DNA of 64,000 bases from Rubrivirga marina (GCF_002283365.1 NZ_MQWD01000001.1:2403665-2467664), one strand, 5' to 3'. Shown: positions 9,137 to 17,744, counted from the first letter of the stretch. The notes: generated by a model from the letters alone, not told the origin. Numbers and translations: made by a program.

Positions 9137-9144
9137 CTTGCAGG

Positions 9145-10365
9145 ATGGAGATCCCTGCCATCCAAGGCCTGAAGGTCGAGTCGTCGCTGATGCCGCTGGA
9201 GAAGCCGTCGCAGCTCGGCGAGCGCCAGCAGCGCCTCCGCATCGGCGTGCCGAGCGAGTCCGGCAACGCGGAGCGCCGCGTCGCGCTCTCGCCCTACGCC
9301 GCCGCGCTCCTCGTCTCGACGGGCCACGAGGTCCGGATCGAGGCCGGGGCCGGGGCCGAGGCCCAGTTCAAGGATTCCGAGTACGCCGACGCCGGGTGCG
9401 ACGTGGTCGACTCCGCGGCGCAGGTCTACGGCGAGAGCGACCTCATCGCGAAGGTCTTCCCCCCGCGGGCCGACGAACTCGACCTCATGCGCGAGCGGCA
9501 GGTCCTGATCTCGGCCCTCCACCTCGGCGGCCTCGAGGCCGAGACGCTCCGCCGGCTGATGGACCTCAAGGTCACCGGCATCGGCTTCGAGTTCATCGCC
9601 GACTCGGACGGGACGCTCCCGATCGTCCGGATGATGCACGAGATCTCGGGGTCGATGGCAGTCCAGACCGCGGCCCGGCTCCTGGAGTCGTCGGAGGGCG
9701 GGCGCGGCGTGATGCTCGGCGGGATCTCCGGCGTCCCTCCGGCGACGGTCGTGATCCTCGGGGCCGGCGTCATCGGCGAGTGGGCGGCGCGGACGGCCAT
9801 CGGGTTCGGGGCCCACACGATCGTCCTCGACACGGACCTCACGGCGCTCCGGGCCATCGAGCACGTCCTCGACCGCCGCGTGACGACGGCCATGGCCAAC
9901 CCGACCTACGTCGAGAGCGCCGTCAAGACGGCCGACGTCGTGATCGGCGCGGCCATGTCGATGGGCCAGCGCTCGCCTGTCGTGGTGACCGAGGAGATGG
10001 TGGCCACCATGCGGCCCGGCTCCGTCGTGGTCGACCTTGTCATCGACCAGGGCGGGTGCGTCGAGACGAGCCGACCGACGACGCCCTCGGACCCGACGTT
10101 CGTGTGCCACGGCGTCGTCCACCACTGTCTCCCGAACCTCCCCAGCGCCGTCGCGCGGACGGGCACGTTCGCGCTCTCGAATGCGCTCACGCCGTACCTC
10201 CTCGATATCGGCGAGGCCGGGAGCATCAACGACGCGCTGTGGTCGAACGTGAGCCTCCGCACGGGCGCCTACGTCTACCGCCGGCACCTCACCAAGAAGA
10301 GCCTCGCGGCCATGTTCAACATGCCGCACCGGGACATCGAGCTCCTCATCGCGAGCGGGATCTGA
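9145..10365 (+). CDS. ald: Alanine dehydrogenase
   Basis: NAD-dependent enzyme that interconverts L-alanine and pyruvate plus ammonia. The catalytic core is clear: IGVPSESGNAERRVALSP at the N-terminus of the domain, IAKVFPP (substrate lysine region), the SALHLGG histidine region, the Rossmann signature ATVVILGAGVIGEWAA, then DLVIDQGGCVETSRPTT and the C-terminal NLPSAVARTGTFALSNALTPYL. It has 406 residues against ~370 for typical Ald, because of about 30 extra N-terminal residues ahead of the core. It follows the GNAT gene by 8 nt and precedes alanine racemase, making an alanine-metabolism group. Confidence 0.94.
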   Translation: MEIPAIQGLKVESSLMPLEKPSQLGERQQRLRIGVPSESGNAERRVALSPYAAALLVSTGHEVRIEAGAGAEAQFKDSEYADAGCDVVDSAAQVYGESDLIAKVFPPRADELDLMRERQVLISALHLGGLEAETLRRLMDLKVTGIGFEFIADSDGTLPIVRMMHEISGSMAVQTAARLLESSEGGRGVMLGGISGVPPATVVILGAGVIGEWAARTAIGFGAHTIVLDTDLTALRAIEHVLDRRVTTAMANPTYVESAVKTADVVIGAAMSMGQRSPVVVTEEMVATMRPGSVVVDLVIDQGGCVETSRPTTPSDPTFVCHGVVHHCLPNLPSAVARTGTFALSNALTPYLLDIGEAGSINDALWSNVSLRTGAYVYRRHLTKKSLAAMFNMPHRDIELLIASGI

Positions 10366-10400
10366 GGCGGCCCATCGGCGACGGTCCGGGCCGGGTCGTT

Positions 10401-10420
10401 CCGCCTCGGCGCCGAGGCGG
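10401..10420. repeat. Perfect 20-bp palindrome, CCGCCTCGG family
   Basis: CCGCCTCGGC directly abuts its reverse complement GCCGAGGCGG, followed by GCGGA. It lies 36 nt after the ald stop and upstream of alr. It may act as a hairpin terminator, but has no T-tract. Confidence 0.6.
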
Positions 10421-10543
10421 GCGGAGCCGATCCGGTGGTGACGCGGCCGTGAAGACCGCGACGGGAGCGAGAGCGCGGCGCTCCGGGCTGGCAGTCCGTG
10501 ACGGACAGAGGCACCTTCCACGCGCCACCTTCCACCGACCGCT

Positions 10544-11653
10544 GTGAGTCCCGAACGAGCCGTCGCCCTCCGCGCCGAGGTCGACCTCTCCGCCATCCGC
10601 CACAACGTCCGCCAGCTGGCGGGGCGGGGCGAGATCATGGGCGTCGTTAAAGCCGACGGATACGGGCACGGGGCGGTCCCCGTCTCACGGGTGCTGATCG
10701 AGGAGGGCGTCGGGTGGCTGGCCGTGGCGACGGTCCCCGAGGCCGCCGAACTTCGCGAGGCCGGCGTCCAGACGCGGATCCTCGTGCTCGCAGCGCCGCT
10801 GCCCGACTACCTGCCGGCCTACGAGGCCTTGGGCCTGGACGCCGTCGTGTCGTCCGTCGAGGTCGCGGACGCCGTGATCGGGCGCGCGCCGTTCGTGCCG
10901 GTCCACGTCAAAGTCGACACTGGGATGCACCGCCTCGGCGTGCCCCCGGAGGAGGCCGCCGGCACGGTCCGCCGGCTCACCGAGGCGGGCGTGGAGGTGG
11001 TGGCCGTCTGGACCCATCTCGCCACGGCCGACGCCGACGACCCCGGCTTCGCGCTCGAGCAGGTCCGCCGGTTCGACGGCGTGCTCCGGGACCTCGGCGC
11101 CGACGCCCCGCCGCTCGTCCACGTGGCGAACGGGCCGGCGCACGTCCGGCTCCCGCCGCTCACGTCGCGGCCCGCGCTGGTCCGCCTCGGCGGCGTGCTC
11201 TACGGGCTCGACTCCGACCGCGCGATGACGCCCGATACGGTCGACCTCCGGCCGGCGATGCGTCTCGTCTCCCGCGTCGTCCACCTCCAGACTGTGCCGC
11301 CGGGGGAGTCGGTCAGCTACGGGCGGACGTGGACGGCCGAGCGGCCGACGGTCATTGCCACGCTGGCCGTCGGGTACGCCGACGGAATCCCCCGCGCGCT
11401 CTCCAACCGGGGCGCGGTCGGCATCCGCGGCGCGCGGTATCCCATCGTCGGGCGCGTGTGCATGGACATGACGATGGTGTCCCTCGGCGACCCCGACGGG
11501 GCGGGCCGTGAGGTCCGCCGCGGGGACGAGTCGGTCCTGTTCGGGCGGGGCGGGCCGTCGGCCGAACAGACCGCGGCGGCTGCTGGGACCATCCCCTACG
11601 AGTTGACGACGGGCCTCACCCGTCGCGTGCCTCGCATCGTCTCCGACGGGTGA
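10544..11653 (+). CDS. alr: Alanine racemase
   Basis: PLP-dependent racemase supplying D-alanine for peptidoglycan. 369 residues. The PLP lysine motif is VVKADGYGHG near residue 38, and the second catalytic base is the tyrosine in VSYGRTW. The substrate-region motifs HVKVDTGMHRLGV, HVANGPAHV, VGRVCMDMTMV and GTIPYELTTGL are intact. GTG 10544 is the start that places RAEVDLSAIRHNVRQL at the expected N-terminus. It lies downstream of ald, so two enzymes that use L-alanine are adjacent. Confidence 0.96.
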   Translation: MSPERAVALRAEVDLSAIRHNVRQLAGRGEIMGVVKADGYGHGAVPVSRVLIEEGVGWLAVATVPEAAELREAGVQTRILVLAAPLPDYLPAYEALGLDAVVSSVEVADAVIGRAPFVPVHVKVDTGMHRLGVPPEEAAGTVRRLTEAGVEVVAVWTHLATADADDPGFALEQVRRFDGVLRDLGADAPPLVHVANGPAHVRLPPLTSRPALVRLGGVLYGLDSDRAMTPDTVDLRPAMRLVSRVVHLQTVPPGESVSYGRTWTAERPTVIATLAVGYADGIPRALSNRGAVGIRGARYPIVGRVCMDMTMVSLGDPDGAGREVRRGDESVLFGRGGPSAEQTAAAAGTIPYELTTGLTRRVPRIVSDG

Positions 11654-11765
11654 CACGGGCGGAGGATGCCGGATGCGGACCCGGGATCGGGTTGTGTGAA
11701 GGCGGGGCAGAACCCGAGCGCGCCCGCCGTGTATATCGCAGAGCGCCCTCGGTTTGAGGGTTCCC

Positions 11766-11782
11766 CTCACCCGATCACCCAA
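11766..11782 (+). repeat. Solitary copy of the four-helix-cassette end sequence
   Basis: The 17-mer CTCACCCGATCACCCAA is identical to the reverse complement of 52871-52887, the left arm of the inverted-repeat cassette around the four-helix-bundle gene. It lies 10 nt before the response-regulator ATG, in the same orientation and a similar position as the cassette right arm before aroC. Confidence 0.5.
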
Positions 11783-11792
11783 CCCTCGCCCC

Positions 11793-12497
11793 ATGGCTAC
11801 CTCCACTCCCCAGGAGATCACCATCCTCGTCGTCGACGACGAAGAGGACGTCGTCGAGATCATCTCCCACTTCCTCCGTGAGGAGGGCTACAACGTCCTC
11901 ACCGCCCACGACGCCGACGAGGCCCTCTCGAAGGCGAGCCCCGACGTCGACGCCATCGTGCTCGACGTGATGCTCCCCGGCATGAGCGGGTTCGAGATCG
12001 CCAAGCGGCTCCGCGGCCGCGTCGAGACGGAGAAGATCCCGATCATCATGCTCACGGCGAAGACGGAGGAGACCGACCAGCTCGAGGGCCTCGCCAACGC
12101 CGACCAGTACCTCACGAAGCCGGTCAGCCCGCAGGTCGTCCTCGCCAACATCCGGGCGGTCCTCCGCCGGACGGGCACCGAGGAGAGCAAGACGCTCTCG
12201 GTCGCCGGCCTCACGATCTACGAGGACGAGTACCGGGCCACGCTCGACGGCGACGACCTCGGCCTGACGCTGACCGAGTTCGAGCTCCTCCGCTACCTCG
12301 TCCGCCACCCGCGCAAGGCGTTCACGCGCCAGCAGCTCCTGGAGACGATCTGGAAGGACGCCATGATGGTCACCGAGAGGACGGTCGACGCGCACATCAA
12401 GAACCTCCGCGAGAAGCTCGGCGAGTTCGCCAAGCACATCCAGACGGTCCGCGGCGTCGGCTACCGGTTCGTCGAGGAAGCCGAAGCCGAGGCCTGA
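11793..12497 (+). CDS. OmpR/PhoB-family response regulator
   Basis: 234 residues. The receiver domain (about 9-125) has DD 15-16, phosphoacceptor Asp58 in VLDVMLPGMSG, Thr88 in IIMLTAK and Lys109 in YLTKP. The winged-helix DNA-binding domain (about 135-230) has LTLTEFELLRYLVRHPRKAF, WKDAMMVTERTVDAHIKNL and VRGVGYRF, as in PhoB. It is the first gene of an operon with the histidine kinase at 12565, 67 nt downstream, its obvious partner. ATG 11793 is preferred because the family N-terminus begins just after it. Confidence 0.95.
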   Translation: MATSTPQEITILVVDDEEDVVEIISHFLREEGYNVLTAHDADEALSKASPDVDAIVLDVMLPGMSGFEIAKRLRGRVETEKIPIIMLTAKTEETDQLEGLANADQYLTKPVSPQVVLANIRAVLRRTGTEESKTLSVAGLTIYEDEYRATLDGDDLGLTLTEFELLRYLVRHPRKAFTRQQLLETIWKDAMMVTERTVDAHIKNLREKLGEFAKHIQTVRGVGYRFVEEAEAEA

Positions 12498-12564
12498 GGA
12501 GAGGGCCTAGGGGGCGGGGCGGTTCGCCTCGTGCCCCTTGCCCCGTCCCCTTCGCCCGTTCACC

Positions 12565-14064
12565 ATGCGCTGGCGCAACGTCCGCGAACTGCTCTACCCG
12601 CGTCGGGCCTCGACCCAGACGTGGATGATGCTGACGTTCGCCCTGTTCGTGGGGCTGGCCGTCGTGGGCGTCGGGCTGTACTCGTTCCTGATCCTCCGCG
12701 GGCAGGTGCGGGACGCGGCCCGGCAGACGCTCCGCGAGGAGGCCGAGCGGTTCGCGGTCCAGCTCGAGGCCGAGCCGGACCGGACGGCCATGCTCGACCT
12801 CGGCCAGCAGATCGCCCGGCTGACGCAGATCGACGTGGCCCTCGCCACGCGCGACCGGGTCATCGGTGACTTCGGCCCGTCGACCGAGGCGGACGGACTC
12901 GGGGAGGCGACGCCGTTTTTCGAGCGCGAGGAGGTCGTCGAGGCGCTCGCGGCCGCCGACGACGTCGGGTTCGCCGAACGGCGTGGGCCGGACGGCGGGG
13001 CGCGGCTCTACCTCGCGCTGTACCGGCCCCAGACGGGTCTCCTGATCCGCCTCGGGGAGCCGGTGCCCCAGCTCCTCCGGGCGATCCAGTCGCTCCAGGC
13101 GGCGCTCACGATCGGGATGGCGCTCGCGCTCCTGACCGCGCTCATCGGCGCGTGGCTGGCGGCGCGGCAGGTCACGCGCCCGCTCGTCGCCATCACGCGG
13201 AGCGCGCAGCAGATCAACGAGGGCGACCTCGACGGCCGGATCTCGGTCAAGACGCGGGCCGCCGAGTTCCAGGACCTCGCCCGGAGCCTGAACCACATGG
13301 CCGGCCGGTTCCGCGCCGACATCCACGAGCTCCAGCGGATGCAGCGGGTCCAGAACGAGTTCATCGGGAACGTCTCGCACGAGGTCAAGAACCCGATCTT
13401 CGCCGTGTTCGGCTACCTCGAGGCGCTCGCTAGCGAGTCGCTCCCGGCCGAGCAGCGGAAGCGGTACGCGCAGAAGGGGCTCGCCAACCTCCAGCGGCTC
13501 AACACGCTCTTCTCGGACCTCATCGAGATCGCCAAGCTGGAGTACCGCGAGGACCAGATCCGGCCGACCGCGTTCGACCTCCAGGACCTCATCGGGGAGA
13601 TCGGCGAGATGCTCGACCCGAAGGCCGAGGCGAAGGGCCTCGAGCTGACCTACGACAACGACGCCCTCTGGGTCGAGGCCGACCGGAACCGGATCCGCCA
13701 GGTCCTGACCAACCTGATCGACAACGCCATCGCGTACTCCGACGAGGGGACCGTCAAGTGCCGGATGCGGCGCCACCTCGACAAGGCGCGCGTGGAAGTC
13801 GTCGATACGGGCCGTGGGATCCCGGAGGACCACCTCGACCGGATCTTCGAGCGGTTCTACCGGGTCGACGCGGCGCGCTCCCGGAAGGAGGGCGGGACGG
13901 GGCTCGGGCTGGCTATCGTCAAGCAGATCCTGGAAGCCCACGGCTCGACGATCCACGTCGAGAGCACGAAGGGCCGGGGCACGCGGTTCTGGTTCGAGCT
14001 CCCGCTCGCGGAGACGGCGGGCGGCGACGGCGCCGTGACCCAGGCCAAGACCGAGACCGCCTGA
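12565..14064 (+). CDS. Membrane sensor histidine kinase
   Basis: 499 residues. Transmembrane segment 1 is at about 20-42, an extracytoplasmic sensor region spans about 43-175, and transmembrane segment 2 is at about 178-200. A HAMP linker follows (TRPLVAITRSAQQINEGDL). The HisKA phosphoacceptor motif is FIGNVSHEVKNPIFAVFGY. The HATPase_c boxes are N (NLIDNAIAYS), G1 (VDTGRGIPEDH), F (IFERFYRVD) and G2 (GGTGLGLAIVKQIL). Architecture matches PhoR/ResE-type kinases. It sits directly after its response regulator, and the next gene begins immediately after its stop. The stimulus cannot be told from the sensor region. Confidence 0.95.
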   Translation: MRWRNVRELLYPRRASTQTWMMLTFALFVGLAVVGVGLYSFLILRGQVRDAARQTLREEAERFAVQLEAEPDRTAMLDLGQQIARLTQIDVALATRDRVIGDFGPSTEADGLGEATPFFEREEVVEALAAADDVGFAERRGPDGGARLYLALYRPQTGLLIRLGEPVPQLLRAIQSLQAALTIGMALALLTALIGAWLAARQVTRPLVAITRSAQQINEGDLDGRISVKTRAAEFQDLARSLNHMAGRFRADIHELQRMQRVQNEFIGNVSHEVKNPIFAVFGYLEALASESLPAEQRKRYAQKGLANLQRLNTLFSDLIEIAKLEYREDQIRPTAFDLQDLIGEIGEMLDPKAEAKGLELTYDNDALWVEADRNRIRQVLTNLIDNAIAYSDEGTVKCRMRRHLDKARVEVVDTGRGIPEDHLDRIFERFYRVDAARSRKEGGTGLGLAIVKQILEAHGSTIHVESTKGRGTRFWFELPLAETAGGDGAVTQAKTETA

Positions 14065-14337
14065 GTGCCGCGGCCGTCGTCGCTCAAAAACCTCGGGCCG
14101 AAGAGTGACGAGATGCTCGCGGCCGTCGGGATCGAGACGGCCGACGACCTCCGCGAGGTGGGCGCGGCGATGGCCTACCGGATGATGCGCCACCGCTTCG
14201 GACCGGGCGTCAACCGGCTCGCGTTGTGGGCGCTGGCGGGCGCACTGCAGGACCGCCACTGGACCAGCTTCACCGACGCCGAGAAGGCCGCGCTCGACGC
14301 CGACGCCAGCGGTGACCTCGACGTGGGCACCGCCTGA
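14065..14337 (+). CDS. TfoX C-terminal-domain protein
   Basis: 90 residues starting at a GTG that directly follows the kinase stop codon, which implies translational coupling. The sequence LKNLGPKSDEMLAAVGIETADDLREVGAAMAY is the helix-hairpin-helix-like TfoX C-terminal domain. In Haemophilus and Vibrio, TfoX/Sxy regulates competence, but stand-alone C-terminal domains are common and uncharacterised. Being the third gene of a two-component operon it could modulate that pathway; this is inference only. Confidence 0.85.
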   Translation: MPRPSSLKNLGPKSDEMLAAVGIETADDLREVGAAMAYRMMRHRFGPGVNRLALWALAGALQDRHWTSFTDAEKAALDADASGDLDVGTA

Positions 14338-14369
14338 CCTCGTCCGCCTCGGTGCCGGGGCCGGAAGAG

Positions 14370-15563
14370 CTAGAGGCGCTGGAGTGCCCGGCCGGCGACC
14401 TCGTCGCCGACGGCGAGCGACGCCGTCGCCGCCGGGCTCGGTGCGTTGATGACGTGGACGGCCCGCGCCGTCTCCTCGATCACGAAGTCGTCGGCGAGCG
14501 TGCCGTCGGGGTGGAGGGCCTGCGCGCGGACGCCGGCCGGGGCTCGCTCCAGGTCCTGGCGCCGGAGCTGGGGGAGGAGCCGGCGGGCGGCCTTCCAGAA
14601 CGTCGTCAGGCTGAGGGAGCGCGCGAGCTCGTCGAGGCCCGACCGGACGTGGCGGCGGGCGAGCCGACGGAACGCCGGCGAGGCGAGCGCCTCGCCCAGG
14701 TCGCGGGGGCGGACGGTCGAGAACCGGTAGCCGTCGCGCGCGAACGCCAGCGCCGCGCTCGGCCCGGCGTCGACCGTCCCGTCGACCCGGCGCGTGAGGT
14801 GGACGCCGAGAAAGGGAAGCGCGGGGTCCGGCACCGGGTAGATGAGGCCGCGGACGAGCTTGGCCGCGTCGGGCTTGAGGAGCGCGTACTCGCCGCGGAA
14901 CGGGACGAGCTCGACCGACGGCGTGGCGCCGAAGAGCTTCGCCACGCGGTCGGCCCAGAGCCCCGCGCAGGTCACGAGGGCGCGCGCCTCGATGGCGCCG
15001 CCGTCCGTCTCGACCACGACGCCCGTGCTCGTCTCGCGTCCGCTCATGACCGCCGTGCCCGTGCGGATCTCGGCGCCGGCCTCCTCCAGCCGCTCGGCCA
15101 TCCGGCGGGCGACCGCCGAGAAATCGGTGACGCCTGTCGACGGGACCCAGAGCGCGGCGACGCCCGCGGCGTGGGGCTCGCGCTCGCGGAGACCGTCGGC
15201 GTCGAGCCGCTCGGTGGCGACGCCGTTGGCGACGGCCCGCTCGGCGAGGGCGTCGAGGCGGGGGACCTCGTCGTCGGTCACGGCCACCACGACTTTCCCG
15301 GAGCGCGTCCACGGGATCCCCTCTTCGTCGCAGAACGCCTCCATCCGGGCCTTACCGGCCTGGCAGAGCGCGGCCTTCCGGCTTCCCGGGCGGTAGTAGA
15401 GGCCCGCGTGGAGGACGCCCGAGTTTCGCCCGGTCTGGTGGCAGGCGACGACGTCCTCTTTCTCGACGACGACGACGCGGAGGTCGGGCCGCGCCGCGAG
15501 CGCCGCGCGGGCCGTCGCCAGCCCGACGAGCCCGGCGCCGACGACCACGAGGTCGACCGCCAC
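14370..15563 (-). CDS. lhgO: L-2-hydroxyglutarate oxidase
   Basis: 397-residue FAD-dependent oxidase of the DAO superfamily that converts L-2-hydroxyglutarate to 2-oxoglutarate. The dinucleotide-binding motif VDLVVVGAGLVGLATARAAL opens the protein. The family hallmarks HQTGRNSGVLHAGLYYRPGS and KARMEAFCDEEGIPW follow, and the C-terminal INAPSPAATASLAVGD is typical of LhgO. GTG 15563 is chosen because it starts directly before the FAD-binding strand and 2 nt after the upstream stop codon; a longer in-frame extension would overlap the previous gene. It is the last of three closely packed minus-strand genes. Confidence 0.92.
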   Translation of the reverse strand: MAVDLVVVGAGLVGLATARAALAARPDLRVVVVEKEDVVACHQTGRNSGVLHAGLYYRPGSRKAALCQAGKARMEAFCDEEGIPWTRSGKVVVAVTDDEVPRLDALAERAVANGVATERLDADGLREREPHAAGVAALWVPSTGVTDFSAVARRMAERLEEAGAEIRTGTAVMSGRETSTGVVVETDGGAIEARALVTCAGLWADRVAKLFGATPSVELVPFRGEYALLKPDAAKLVRGLIYPVPDPALPFLGVHLTRRVDGTVDAGPSAALAFARDGYRFSTVRPRDLGEALASPAFRRLARRHVRSGLDELARSLSLTTFWKAARRLLPQLRRQDLERAPAGVRAQALHPDGTLADDFVIEETARAVHVINAPSPAATASLAVGDEVAGRALQRL

Positions 15564-15565
15564 GC

Positions 15566-17017
15566 CTAGCGGACGAGGACGACGCGCGTGGTGCCCCGCG
15601 CCGTCTCGCCGCGGAGGCGGACGACGTACGTCCCGGCCGGCAGTCGGCGCCCGTCGATCCGGAGCTCCTGCCACTCGCCCTGCACCGCGACGCCCTCGAA
15701 GAGGACCTGGACGCGGCGGCCCGTGAGGTCGTACAGCTCGGCCGTCACGGACTGGGTCCGCTCAACGCGGAAGCGCGAGACCGTCGTGAGCGAGAACGGG
15801 TTCGGTCGGGCCGACTCGAACTCGACGCCCTCGACCCCGTCGACGGTCGAGAGCTCGAAGCCGATGGGGACGAGCATCGGACCGGCGATGTCGCACTCGA
15901 ACGGGGAGCCGGCCGTGTGGAGCGCGCCGGAGCGGTACCAGAACACGGTGTCCTCGCCCTCGACCGACTCACCGTCGACGAAGGGCTCGAAGGCGAAGGC
16001 GCAGCCGGACGAGATCGTCTTCCCGTCGTCGATCTCGTCCATCTTGTAGCGGAGGACGAGCGCGTCGGTCTTCGAATACTCGTCGACGGGGAGGCGGAGG
16101 TCGGCGTCGCTCGGGCGGATCTCGTAGCCGATGCCCGTGGCGCCGTCGACCACGCTCCAGTACGTCGGGTCGGCGGTGCCTCCGAGCACGCGGGACGACT
16201 CGGTCGTGAAGACCTGGCCCTCGGTGCCCTCGGCCGCGAACTCGCGGACCACATCGTTTTTGGGCGTCCCGTCGAGGTCGAAGTCGAACCGCCAGTAGGC
16301 GTGGTGGCGGTGGCCGACGGAGGTGCAGACGGCGTCGGCGGCGGCGAACGAGAACTCGGGCCAGATCCGGCCGTCGGCGTAGAAATGCCACTTTATGCGG
16401 TAGCGATACCACCCGGCCTCGGTGTGGGCCGTGAGCACGAGCTCGTCGCCGTAGTCCTCGACGGCGATCCCCTCGAACAGGCCGACGTCACCGCCGGGCG
16501 AGGGGTTCGACGGGGTGTCGTTGGCCTCACAGGCTGTCTCCACGACGCCCGGCGCGCTCAGTGCGATGCCGGTCTGGATCGTGACCTCGCCCCCCGCACT
16601 GGCCCGGAACTCGCGGAACGTGCCGCAGTCGGTCACGACCGAGGCGTCGTCGCCGATCTCGATCGAGGCCTCGTCGTCCTGCCAGTCGCGAAAGCACCCG
16701 CAGCCGCCCTCATCGTACTCCACGTTGAGCACGGGCACGCCGGCGCGGGCCAGCACGGTCCGCCCGCGGTAGGTCACGTCGCGGATCTCGAGGCCGCTGC
16801 TGTTGAGGGTCGTCCGGTTGTTCGGCCGGTACACGTCGAACTCCCAGAGCGGGGCGTCGGCCGGCCACGCGATGTGGCCGTTGGGGACGGTCGCGGGCGG
16901 CGGGCCGTCGCCGTACGTGCCGTTCGTGGCGCACGTGGCGTCGGTCAGCCCGACCTGGGCGGAGGGGGAGAGCGCCAGGAGGGCGAGCGCGGCGGAGGCG
17001 AAGAGGGCGCGTGTCAC
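15566..17017 (-). CDS. Exported type IX secretion cargo with a copper-amine-oxidase-like domain
   Basis: 483 residues. A signal peptide (VTRALFASAALALLALSPSAQ) opens the protein. The C-terminal ~80 residues are a Por/type IX sorting domain (ARPNPFSLTTVSRFRV, VTAELYDLTGRRVQVL, LPAGTYVVRL, end VVLVR). The central region (SGLEIRDVTYRGRTVLARAG, EAGWYRYRIKWHFYADGRIW, VGHRHHAYWRFDFDLDG) resembles, from memory, the catalytic beta-sandwich of copper amine oxidases, including a His-rich segment. I see no N-Y-D/E topaquinone motif, so it may be non-catalytic or a distant relative. Its GTG overlaps the upstream stop by 4 nt (GTGA), indicating translational coupling to the 17014-17598 gene. Confidence 0.7.
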   Translation of the reverse strand: MTRALFASAALALLALSPSAQVGLTDATCATNGTYGDGPPPATVPNGHIAWPADAPLWEFDVYRPNNRTTLNSSGLEIRDVTYRGRTVLARAGVPVLNVEYDEGGCGCFRDWQDDEASIEIGDDASVVTDCGTFREFRASAGGEVTIQTGIALSAPGVVETACEANDTPSNPSPGGDVGLFEGIAVEDYGDELVLTAHTEAGWYRYRIKWHFYADGRIWPEFSFAAADAVCTSVGHRHHAYWRFDFDLDGTPKNDVVREFAAEGTEGQVFTTESSRVLGGTADPTYWSVVDGATGIGYEIRPSDADLRLPVDEYSKTDALVLRYKMDEIDDGKTISSGCAFAFEPFVDGESVEGEDTVFWYRSGALHTAGSPFECDIAGPMLVPIGFELSTVDGVEGVEFESARPNPFSLTTVSRFRVERTQSVTAELYDLTGRRVQVLFEGVAVQGEWQELRIDGRRLPAGTYVVRLRGETARGTTRVVLVR

Positions 17018-17598
17018 TGGCGGCGGGACTGCTGGCGGGCGGCCGGGTGGGCCAGGTTGCTGTCGGCGTCCGCGTCGGCGTCGGCGTCGAGGACGCGGAG
17101 CGTGCGGAGGTCGACGACGGCGTAGCGGATCCGGCGGGCCGGGGCCTCGGGCGTCACCTCGAACACATCGACGGTCACGCACCGGCCGCCGGGGCCGCAG
17201 GGGTGGCCCGCCTCGCGGACGAGCGGGAAGCCGCCCTCGACGTGGACCTCGCCGCCGGCCGCGTCGATGAGCGGGGCCACCTCGGGGTGCCGCGCGACGA
17301 GGAGACGGGCCGCGTCCAACTCGGCCTCGGTCGGAGCGGCGACCGACGTCGAGCGGACGTCCCGGCTGAGCGTCGCGCCGTCGGCGTCGACGGTCTCGTC
17401 GGTATAGGTGCCCGCAACGGGGTCGTAGGTCACGGTCCGCGTGATGCGCGCGTGGGTGCCGTCGTCGGTCTTCACTGAATCCGTGACCGCGAACAGGACG
17501 CGGGGGGCACTCGCGTTGACGCGGAGAGCCTGCGCGCCCACGGCGGGCACGGTGAGAACCGCCAGCAGAGCGGCTACGAGCAGGCGATGGGCAGACAT
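17014..17598 (-). CDS. Exported protein of unknown function, coupled to the type IX cargo
   Basis: 194 residues with an N-terminal signal peptide (MSAHRLLVAALLAVLTVPAVGAQA). The mature part is mostly beta strand, with one pair of Cys (GHPCGPGGRCVTVDVF) likely disulfide bonded. It ends in a repetitive DADADADA stretch encoded by tandem GAC-GCC codons and a basic Gln/Arg tail. No family recognised. The last 4 nt overlap the start of the copper-amine-oxidase-like gene, so the two products probably act together outside the cytoplasm. A strong minus-strand promoter candidate lies 24 nt upstream. Confidence 0.75.
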   Translation of the reverse strand: MSAHRLLVAALLAVLTVPAVGAQALRVNASAPRVLFAVTDSVKTDDGTHARITRTVTYDPVAGTYTDETVDADGATLSRDVRSTSVAAPTEAELDAARLLVARHPEVAPLIDAAGGEVHVEGGFPLVREAGHPCGPGGRCVTVDVFEVTPEAPARRIRYAVVDLRTLRVLDADADADADSNLAHPAARQQSRRQ

Positions 17599-17612
17599 CT
17601 CGTGGGGGGGAC

Positions 17613-17652
17613 GAGGACCCGCCAAGCTACGGGGGTCCTCGCGGAAACCCAA
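17613..17652 (-). promoter_or_regulatory. Promoter with TTG-N20-TAGCTTGG and flanking inverted repeat
   Basis: On the minus strand, TTG (17652-17650) is followed after 20 nt by TAGCTTGG (17629-17622), the Bacteroidota -33/-7 arrangement. An exact 8-bp inverted repeat (GAGGACCC 17613-17620, GGGTCCTC 17633-17640) brackets the -7 element, which could be an operator for the exported-protein/lhgO operon. Confidence 0.55.
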
Positions 17653-17736
17653 TCCCCGCGCACTCGGGCACGCCGTCGTGCCCTTTCTCGGGCGGTCGGG
17701 CACCTCGGGGTGGGGGGGAGGCGTTAGACGCCCGCT

Positions 17737-17744
17737 TATCTTCG
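17737..17744 (+). promoter_or_regulatory. Candidate -7 element for the E1 gene
   Basis: TATCTTCG matches TAnnTTyG and lies 65 nt before the E1 alpha/beta ATG in a 211-bp divergent spacer. No clear TTG is seen at -33. Confidence 0.35.

Noticed and set aside
9134-9141. TAGCTTGC as a promoter for alanine dehydrogenase
   Set aside because: It overlaps the GNAT stop and ends 3 nt before the ald ATG, leaving essentially no room for a transcribed leader; co-transcription with the GNAT gene is simpler.
15566-17017. Functional copper amine oxidase
   Set aside because: Only the His-rich and beta-sandwich-like segments resemble the family; the Asn-Tyr-Asp/Glu topaquinone motif is not seen, so catalytic assignment is withheld.
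17020-17100. GAC-GCC tandem repeat as a regulatory or phase-variable tract
   Set aside because: Only about four in-frame hexamer units encoding Asp-Ala near the C-terminus; too short and no frameshift consequence evident.
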